From assembly GCA_009809945.1 (NCBI GenBank), contig WTPW01000334.1:39422-103421 (forward strand): DNA of 64,000 nt. The letters run 5' to 3'. Shown here one piece after another: positions 46,440 to 54,984 of the stretch. The stretch's first letter is position 1; every line of letters begins with the position of its first letter. Position numbers and translations under genes: made by a program. The notes under the pieces are model-generated. The model saw only the letters and a program-made list of their open reading frames with translations. It made no database searches and had not been told where the DNA came from. The DNA is from Gigaspora margarita (Eukaryota; Glomeromycota; Glomeromycetes; Diversisporales; Gigasporaceae).

Positions 46440-47568
46440 AATGCTATCTTTTTTTAAACTATTATAAGAAAAGAAGTTATCTATTTCTATTATTCATGTA
46501 GATTCTGAAAAAGCTCGTAAATTAGATATATCTATTGCTTTGCATAAGATTTATTATCAACCTAATGGCTATCAAAGAACTGCGAAAAAACTGTATGAAG
46601 CTTCTCTAAAAGCTAGGTTCAACTTTGTTGAGGATGAAGTACGTGATTGGCTTGAAAAACAAGCTTTATTTCAAATTCATAAGCCACCTCCAAGGCATAT
46701 TTCCCAAGTTTCATTTAATACAATTCAAATTCCTAATGAATGTCATCAGGCTGATATTCTCTGTATGCCTTATGATAAAATTGGAAAAATAACCTATATG
46801 TTTTGTTTTAATATAGTAGATATTGCTTCTAGGTATAAAGCATCAGTTCCAATTAGAGGTATTATTCTCAATATCGAAGATTTTGATCTAAAAAATATTT
46901 TAACTTTGAAAGCTGTTGCTATAGTATTTAAAAAAATCTTTAATAATCCCAAGTGTCCACTTACTTACACTAAATTATTGTTAACTTATAAGGGTTCAGA
47001 ATTTAGAGGGGATTGTGAAAGACTGATGAAAAAGCATGGTATAAAAATTCAAAAAGCTAATTCTAAATGTACTATGGGAATTGTTGAAAGATATAACTGA
47101 ACCTTAGCAGAAAGACTATTTCGAATACAAGATGCATCAGATTTGCTATTGCCAATATCTGAAAGATCTAGGGCTTGGGTGAAAAATCTTCCAATTATTG
47201 TTAAAGAACTCAATAATTCTGTAACTAGATTAATTGGCATGGCTTCTGCTAAAGCTATAAAAATAAAAAAGATTATTTCAATATCTTCTAAATTATGCAA
47301 TGGACCCATAGGCTTTGATGAATCCAAGCTATCTTATAATACCCCTGTAAGATATTTACTTGAACCTGGTGAGCTTAAAGGTAGGAATAGATGTAGTACT
47401 GATTGCAATTTTTCACCTTCTATTTATTTTATTAAACAATCTTTAGTACAAAAAAATCAACCAGTATTGTATTGGGTTGAAGATATTAATAGAAATGGAC
47501 CAAAATGGACTTTTGTTAGAGAAGAGCTTTTAATTGTCCCTCCTAATACAGAATTGCCACCTAAATAG
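46440..47568 (+). pseudogene. Polinton integrase (retroviral-type, rve core)
   Basis: The open frame 46540-47097 continues after one TGA into 47101-47568. An N-terminal helical segment YYQPNGYQRTAKKLYEASL and DWLEKQALFQIHKPPP leads into the core. HQADILCMPYDKIG gives the first Asp. LLTYKGSEFRGDCERLM is where the second Asp (DKGSEF in homologues) is replaced by Tyr. CTMGIVERYN gives the Glu, followed by TGA where Arg is normal (NRTLAERLF). The C-terminal part (PVRYLLEPGE, QKNQPVLYWVED, FVREELLIVPP) matches Polinton integrases remembered from mycorrhizal fungi. It would insert the element; this copy looks catalytically dead. Confidence 0.88.
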
Positions 47569-47578
47569 GTACTTATAA

Positions 47579-48038
47579 ATTAAGAAAGTCTTCTGCTTCT
47601 TCATCAATTTGGGTTTCTTTAATGAAATAATCTCTAACTAATTTGTAATATAATTTATATAGTTCCATAATAGAAGTTAATATCTTTGGGTCTCGCCCAT
47701 AAAATTCTTTGTAGTTATTCATAGTTTTATTATATTTATCTTCATTAGGGAATATGATCTGGGCTAAGTTTTTTATATATTCTTTAGGATCCTCAGCCTG
47801 ACGTAATTTCTTAATTTTTTCTTTATAGTTTTGCATAAACTTGCTATCTTTTGGCTTTTTATAGTAAATTCCAGCTTTGACTACATTAATTAAAGCTTGC
47901 TCAACTTCTTTGTATGTAGGTTTGGTTTCAGTTATTTGAATTTCAGCTAAGATTCTGGCCTTATCAGTTATTTAATTTTTAGCTAAAGATCTGGCCTTAT
48001 CAGATACTTGATCGATATTTTTATTAGTAGATGACATT
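47579..48038 (-). pseudogene. Small Polinton ORF, helical, unknown
   Basis: From Met at 48038 a 150-residue protein is readable with one TAA near codon 22; downstream Met at 47836 leaves 87 codons open. It is Lys/Glu-rich and predicted helical, with YKEVEQALINVVKAGIYYKK and EFYGRDPKILTSIMELYKLYYKLV. It converges with the integrase gene. No known domain. Confidence 0.5.
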
Positions 48039-48129
48039 TGAAAATGTGATATGTTTTGATTATCTAAAGTTTTGTATATAATACTTTATAAAATCTTTTC
48101 TTTAAATAATTATTTTAGTATATATAAAA

Positions 48130-48369
48130 TTGATTGGTGAATATACTTGTCCATTTTATCATAATACTGGTGAAATTTGTGGAAGAAACAGCATGCACCC
48201 TGAAGGGTGTTGTTATTATTGGAAAGCTAAAAGAAGAGTACCTTGTAGTGAATGTGGAAAGCCAACTGGTTCAACTTTTGGTCGTTGCCTATTACATATT
48301 AGGGGGTACTATATAGTGCGGTACTATGATAGATTACAAGCTAAGGCTTTCAAAATGTCTTCTCAATAA
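48130..48369 (+). CDS. Small Cys-rich (zinc-finger-like) protein running into the right TIR
   Basis: A 79-codon ORF with eight Cys in pairs: CPFYHNTGEIC, then a GCC pair, then CSECGKPTGSTFGRC. This is consistent with one or two zinc-binding sites. The MHPEGCC part is encoded by a CACCCTGAAGGGTG palindrome. The last 20 or so codons lie in the TIR. The function is unknown. It could be a DNA-binding accessory protein, but this is inference only. Confidence 0.5.
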   Translation: MIGEYTCPFYHNTGEICGRNSMHPEGCCYYWKAKRRVPCSECGKPTGSTFGRCLLHIRGYYIVRYYDRLQAKAFKMSSQ

Positions 48370-49108
48370 GTGAAAAACCTAGCTCAAATTTTATTAGTCT
48401 TATTATATTTTCCAAAATTTTATTATTAGACTTTTGATATTGGTATAAATTTTTTATTAGACTTAGCTATATATATCAAAATTTTTATTAGACTAAGCTA
48501 TTATATCAAACTTTTTATTAGACTTAGCTATATATATCAAAATTTTTATTAGTTTTAGCTGGTCCAGTAAGTAGTGAAGAATCGACTTTAGAATGAATTC
48601 TAATATAACAAATATATTTGTATTCTTTTTGATATAAATTTAGGTAAAAGAATAATTTCTAGTTATACAACAATAATGGTATACTAATTGTGGTTTTTGA
48701 TGTGTAAATGATAGTATAATTAATTGTTAACTTTTTGATATAAATTTGAGCAAAAGATTGTATTCTAGATATACAAAAAATAATATCTCTATGCTAGAAT
48801 GACGATGCAAACACAAATTTATTGTCATTCAAGTGATGACACAAATGCAAATTTATACCCACTATGTCAAAATGGTATCCTTTTTGATATGAATTTGGGT
48901 AAATAAATGTGTTCTAGATAATTTTTATTGAACTGATGATGCAAAAGCGAAATTATATGTAAGATTGATATCAGAAAATATGATATCCTTTTTGATATAA
49001 ATTTGGGTAAATAAATGTGTTCTAGATAATTTTTATTGAACTGACAACACAAATGCTAAATTATATGCAAGATTGATGCCACTGTGCCAGAACTCTCCTT
49101 TTGTCCCT
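48295..49108 (-). repeat. Polinton right terminal inverted repeat
   Basis: Reverse complement of 31678-32490, traceable from the TTGTCCCT end inward to about GGTACTATATAGTGC. The right end lacks the three outermost bases (ACT) predicted from the left end. Confidence 0.85.
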
Positions 49109-49369
49109 ATGCTTTGCCAAGAATAATTTGATTGTTCAAGAGAGTAATAAGCTATGGCTTGGTGTGTCTAGAAAAGTGTCCTGTTGTATAACTATAATAG
49201 TTGCTTTGGAGCAGCTAGAAATGTTAGTAGAGAGTGCGTTCATATGAATAACTAGTAGTTTGGTCCTCTAGATATGTGAACCATAGAGAAATTCTCCCTT
49301 TTGGTATTTTTTTGAGTCTTGGTGAGATGTGTTTCCAGTCCAGTAAGCAAGAATTGTCAAAAGAGGTAA

Positions 49370-49524
49370 GGGCAGTGACAGATATTATGTAATATCCTAG
49401 GGGGAGATCAAAAAAATTTTTACATAAGACTAATTATACAATTTGATTGGCTAATTGGTCTTATATAGGGGGAGAGAGGGTAGCTCTCTGATAAAATAAT
49501 ATTACATAATATCTGTCATGGCCC
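49370..49524. mobile_element. 155-bp PIF/Harbinger-like MITE
   Basis: Inverted ends GGGCAGTGACAGATATTATG / CATAATATCTGTCATGGCCC, flanked by TAA (49367-49369 and 49525-49527), i.e. TTA on the LINE sense strand. Removing it with one TTA restores the LINE reading FLDQLTSFDNS without a frame change. Confidence 0.88.
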
Positions 49525-52262
49525 TAAGTTGGTCCAAAAACAAAAGATGATGGTGTCGAATTTGCTTTTTAAAAGTTGAATACTTTGGATGTGATAATAA
49601 GAGAGATTCTAATAAAATGTTTCCTTCCTTGATTGTATAGAGAATACTATAGCTAGGATTAGAATTAATTGTCCAACCAAGATGTTTGAACAATTGGATA
49701 ATTTTGAAGTTGGTTGTTTGTTTGTTAGGTCCATCAATAATAGGATTTGGATATGAAAAAATGCTAGTAGTGGACTAGAGATTGTTTTGGATCTGCTAGA
49801 TGTGAATATGCAGAGATGTTCCAAGTAGGTTATTGTTGTTAAGGTGTTTAACAAAGTTTAAGATATGATATTGGAGTTGAATATCCTAAATATTTTTGAT
49901 ATTATATAATTGAGGATGAATTAGAGTGCTAGTAGGAATAGTATGGCTGAGTTTGGCTTTATGTTTGATTAACCATATATGTTGAGTAAGAATTTTGTTG
50001 CAAACTGATCTACTGACTACAATATTTTGTAGCTGGTATTTAATAGTTGGAATAATAACAGTATTGATAATGTATCATGCTTGAGTATTAGTAATGTGTT
50101 TTGTTTTAGCAATATTAATAAGTTGTGAGGATTTTGCAATTATAAGTTGTGTTTGTTTGATTTGTTTATTATTAAGTGTAAACTGACATCCAAGGAACTT
50201 GAAAGGTTGGTCTGCTGGCCATAGTGGGAGAGTTTGGTTGTTGTATATGATAGAGTTGTAATTGGTGCTTTTGCAATTGGTTGTAAGTATGGATTTGGAT
50301 GGTTAACTTGTATATTAGCCATAGTATAAAAGGATTCTGCAATAGATAGTATGTTAGCAAGCTCTGCTTGGGATAATACAATCCATAAATTATCATCCAT
50401 GTATGCTAGTACAGAACATTTGGCTTTAGCTTTATCAGTTGTATTGTTTTTAAGGTTTGTAATCCATGTTGTTTCAATTGTATATCCTGGTGAGTTAGAG
50501 TAAATATAGAATATAAGTGGATCATAATAGATCCACTAGAGAAGGGGTGTAATGGTTTCATCCTGGTCAATGCCATTCTGTACTTGATAAGATAAAGTGA
50601 GACCCAGATTAGTAATGACTGTATTTTGTCTGTCTTCAAGTAAATTAATAAGTATTTAATGACACTAGAAGGTAGTGAAAGGTGTGAAAGGGAGTATTAG
50701 AAAAGAGTCAAGTTTACAGAATCGTAAGCTTTGCTCATATCCTGAGACAACAGCCATATGTTTTTGTAGTTGCAATTAGCATCTTCAATTAGGTTGTTGA
50801 GAATGTGAATTGGATTGGATGTGCTATTGCCAGGTAGAGCAACATAATTGAATGGTGATAGTATAGGTTATTGTGAAAAGATATAATTAAGTCTGTTAGT
50901 TAGAATTTTGGAATACAGTTTTAAAAGTGCTCAATAAGACTAATAGGCTGAGTAAGGTTGAGGTTGCCATCGAAGGCATTTTTTTAGGAATAGGGAATAT
51001 TCTGCTATGTTACCAGGATTTGGGAATGCATCCTGTAAGTAGGCATTGATTAAATAGTGCTGTTATTGTAGTAATACAAGAAGAGCTAATATGTTTTATC
51101 ATTTCATAGCTTATGCCTGTGGGCTACAAGCTTTGCCATTTGGAAGAATAGCAATTGTTTGAGTGACCTTATTGTCAGTGATAGGAAGCATAAGAGAGCT
51201 GTACCAGTTATGATTAATGTGATCGAGTGAAAAAAAAGCTGGTGCCAAAATTGGTCAAAAAGTGTTTGATTAATAGATCTGTAAGCTATCCAGTTGTAGA
51301 AGTGTGATTGAATATATTATTTGATCATATAAGGTCTGTAATAAGTTGGTCTGCTAGCTTGATATTAGAAAAATGAATAGGAGGTTGAAATCTGTCAAGA
51401 ATATTGTTGATAGCCTGAGAGGGTTTGGAAATAAGTGTTTCACATCCTTTTTCTAAGGCCTGGTTGATTTGTTGTTATAAAAGTAAAGAATATTCAAGTT
51501 GATATGCATGATATAGTTGTTTCCAAGTATCATATGCCTGCTGGAACCAGTTTTGAATATGGGTATAATCTAGTAATGGAAGAGAGTTAAGATTGCATTT
51601 GGTATAGGAATTAATAATACTAATATTTGAGTTAATATGGAGTAAATAGAGATTAGTATTATTTTTAATGATTTTAATAAGATGTTCAAGTTTTTTGAGT
51701 CCAATATGGAGTGCAGTACAGTGTGGGGTATATGTATGGTTGTAGCTACATTTTTTGCATTTTTTGTTGGTTATTGTCTGCATTGCTGCTTGTATAATAC
51801 ATTGCTGTATTTTGTACCAGGTAGTGTTAATGTTCTCTTGTATATCTGTAGATGGAAGAATTTTGTGTTGTGTGAATAAGCGAGTAGTAAGTTTTGTAAA
51901 TTCAGAATATTGGTCTGAGGACATAGATTTATAATTAAAAATTCTACAGCTGATGCCAGTATGAAATCGAGGGTTTTTATAGTATGCATGAGAGAATGTC
52001 CAGGATGTAGTAAGGATAAGATGATCACTAAGGGTGCTAGTATGGCTATTGTCAAGTTTGTATGAAAGAAGGAATTGAATATTAAAAGAGACAGTTCATA
52101 TATAATCAATTCTGCTGTTCTGTGAGTTGTTTGACCATGTGTAATGTGTGTTATTAAAGTGTGCTCCAATATCAAACATGCTAGTACAGTGCAAAAAGTT
52201 AGTAAGTTTATATTTTGCTGAAGAACTAGTATTATTATCCTGTGTATTAAAGTCACCAATAA

Positions 52263-53771
52263 GGGTGCTGAAAGATATTATGTAATATCATTGGGGGGTG
52301 GGGTAAGGCCAAATCTTATGTTACACCATATAATATATATAATTCTATATATAATATAATATATTGCTAATATATTAAAATTTTGAGTATTAATTAAATT
52401 TATATAAAATACAAATATATACTATATTAGTGTATTTTTGAGTGCTAAACAAGTTTACTTAGGGGTCAAAGTTATAATTCATTAGTAAATTTTGCATGAT
52501 GCTGAATTTTCTAAATTTTTATTAATAAAAATATAGAAAATTCTGTATTATGCAAAATTTTACTAATTAATTATAACTTTGAGCCCTAAGTTAACTTGTT
52601 CAGCACTAAAATCTACATCCTGGCGGCATATAATTATTTAAATTTTTTAATATTTGAAATAAAGATAAGTAAAATTGGTAAATTTTAATCAAAATGTAAT
52701 AAGCTCACCTTTATTTGAAAATTAAATAAATCAAAAAAATTTATGCCGATATAGTGTATTTTTTGATGTTGAACATGTTTACTTAGAGCTCAAAGTTATG
52801 ATTAATTAGTACAATTTTGCATTATGTGGAATTTTCTATATTTTTATTAATAAAAATATAGAAAATTCAGAATTATGCAAAATTATACTAATAAATTATA
52901 ACTTTAAGCTCTAAGTAAACTTGTTCAGCACCAAAAGATACACTATATCGGTATATATTTGTTTGATTTTAATAAATTTTCAAATAAAGATGAGCAATAT
53001 TACATTTTGATGAAAATTTACCAATTTTACTCATCTTTNTTTCAAATATTAAAAAATTTAAATAATTATATGCCATCAGGATGTAGATTTAGTGCTGAAC
53101 AAGTTTACTTAGGGCTCAAAGTTATAATTAATTAGTAAAATTTTGCATGATACAGAATTTTCTAAATTTTTATTAATAAAAATATAGAAAATTCAGCATT
53201 ATGCAAAATTTTACTAATTAATTATAACTTTGAGCCCTAAGTAAACTTGTTCAACACTAAAATTTACATCCTGGCGGCATATAATTATTTAAATTTTTTA
53301 ATATTTGAAACAAAGATGAGTAAAATTGGTAAATTTTCATCAAAATGTAATATTGCTCATCTTTATTTGAAAATTTATTAAAATCAAACAAATATATACC
53401 GATATAGTGTNNNTTTTTGTGCTGAGCAAGTTTACTTAGAGCTCAAAGTTATATTTATTAGTACAATTTTGCATAATTCTGAATTTTCTATATTTTTATT
53501 AATAAAAATATAAATAATTTTGTATTATGCAAAATTTTACTAATGAAATATGACTTTGGGCACTAAATAAACTTTCTTAGCATGCAAAAATACATTATAT
53601 CGGTATATAATTATATTTTAAATAAGTTTATTTAGAGCCCAAAATAATAATCTATTAGTAAAATTTTGATAATTTTTTTTTTAAAATCGACCAATCAGAA
53701 TCCGTCTTATGTGGGGGGGGAGGGGGGTACCCCCTTGATAAAAAGATATTATGTAATATCTGTTAGCGCCC
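52263..53771. mobile_element. 1.5-kb Harbinger-like element made of tandem palindromes
   Basis: The ends GGGTGCTGAAAGATATTATG / ATATCTGTTAGCGCCC match the 155-bp MITE family and are flanked by TAA (52260-52262 and 53772-53774). Excision restores LINE IIIGDFNTQ. The interior holds four long palindromes in tandem, with N bases at 53039 and 53411-53413. No transposase is present. Confidence 0.85.
52430..53605. repeat. Four tandem palindromes of about 175 bp
   Basis: Each arm reads AACAAGTTTACTTAGGGCTC, then an AAGTTATAATTAATTAGTAAAATTTTGCAT part, to a centre ATTTTTATTAATAAAAAT. Copies are centred near 52523, 52850, 53175 and 53505, a period of about 325-335 bp. The spacers also contain self-complementary sequence (AAAGATGAG...CTCATCTTT). 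Confidence 0.8.
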
Positions 53772-53959
53772 TAATAATAGGGTGAAGATTAAGTTGTCAT
53801 GCTTGAAGGATCCATTTAATAATTGTATTTTGGGCTTGGTTTCTTTTAGTCATATCAGTAGAAGAGAGATATACTGAAATAATGTGTAGTTTGATATTGC
53901 CTTTGAAGAAAAGATCTAGAGCAATGGCCCCACCTGCATGTATATGGCAGCTATCACAG

Positions 53960-54790
53960 GTTCAATAAATACATAAAGGATAGATATCGGGATACCTTTA
54001 ATATCCTGATATCTATCCTTTATGTATCTGTTTATAATATGTTTTGCCACGATTATTTGGCGAATCTACGGCAACATAAAAGACGAATACCAGTAAAACA
54101 TAAAAGATAAATATCAGTTAACTAAAGGTTATGTATTAACATCCTGATATCGATCTTTTATATAGAGATAAAAGATGAATATCGGTATAATAAGGTATAA
54201 ATATCAGCTAACTAAAGGGTATACTTTAATATCCCGATATCNATCTTTTATAATATAATTACATATCTGNTTTGCCACNATTATTTGGCNGATCTATGGC
54301 AATATAAAAGATGAATACCGGTACAACATAAAAGATAAATATCAGTTAACTAAAAGGGTATATTTTAACATCCCGATATCGATCTTTTATATTATAATTA
54401 TATATCTGTTTAGCCACAAGTATTTGGCGGATCTATGGCAACATAAAAGTTGAATACTGGTATATACAAGGGTGAATATCAGTTAACTAAGGGGTATATT
54501 TTAACATCCCGATATCGATCTTTTATAATATATGTTTTGCCACGATTATTTGGCAGATTTATGGCAACATAAAAGTTGAATACCGGTATATACAAGGGTG
54601 AAGATCAGTTAACTAAAGGGTATAGTTTAACATTCCGATAGCGATCTTTTATATTATAATTATATATCTGTTTAGCCACAAGTATTTTGCAGATCTATGG
54701 CAATATAAAAGTTGAATACCGGTATATACAAGGGTGAATATCAGTTAACTAAAGGGTATATTTTAACATTCTGATATCTATTTTGTAAAT
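53960..54790. repeat. Satellite of about 150-190 bp units
   Basis: About five units containing CCCGATATCGATCTTTTAT, then TGTTT(T/A)GCCACGA and TTATTTGGCGGATCTATGGC, then AACATAAAAG(A/T)TGAATACCGG and AGTTAACTAAAGGGTAT. It starts with a GGATAGATATC...GATATCTATCC inverted repeat (about 53978-54020). It abuts the truncated 5' end of the LINE. Confidence 0.8.
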
Positions 54791-54984
54791 CCGTTTTTTT
54801 TTTGCTAGATGATATTATAGATGAACATTAATATAATTAAAATAAATAGTATTTTATTTTTATTCATTTCTGGTATATAATTAAAAAGTGTCATATTTTA
54901 AATTTTATTATTTAATACAAATATTATATACATGAAATTAATAGCTAAATAAATACATAATATAAATTAATATATTAAAAAAAA

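Larger units (their letters stand above)
31678..49108. mobile_element. Polinton/Maverick-type element with Gag-protease polyprotein
   Basis: 17,431 bp between ATGCTTT duplications (31671-31677 and 49109-49115). The left end starts AGTAGGGACAAAAGG and the right end finishes CCTTTTGTCCCT, inside inverted repeats of about 0.8 kb. It carries protein-primed DNA polymerase B (+), a retroviral-type integrase (+), a Gag-like/retropepsin polyprotein (-), and three small ORFs. AG termini, long TIRs, a roughly 6-bp TSD and PolB plus INT are the definition of Polintons. The usual FtsK-like ATPase, cysteine protease and double jelly-roll capsid were not found in any frame I read. It sits inside a LINE. 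Confidence 0.85.
49109..53962 (-). pseudogene. LINE 5' part: endonuclease and reverse transcriptase
   Basis: The 5' part of the LINE whose 3' part lies at 29441-31677. Sense order: an AP-like endonuclease fragment (AIALDLFFKGNIKLHIISVYLS, about 53925-53860), then IIGDFNTQDN (about 52257-52235) and a THYTWSNNSQNSRIDYI segment (about 52150). A long linker follows (51924-51475). RT has LSQDMSKAYDSVNL (about 50750-50705) and YMDD (50392-50403). A post-RT region ends at LEQSNYSWQ beside the Polinton. Two elements (52263-53771, 49370-49524) interrupt it. There are several stops. The start of the endonuclease domain is missing, because a satellite begins at about 53960. Confidence 0.85.

Noticed and set aside
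32590..47568. A mitochondrial plasmid or NUMT read with TGA as Trp
   Set aside because: A B-type polymerase, hairpin repeats and many TGA codons suggested this, but TAG also occurs at Trp positions, several TGAs replace Arg, and the long TIRs, TSD and rve integrase fit a nuclear Polinton.
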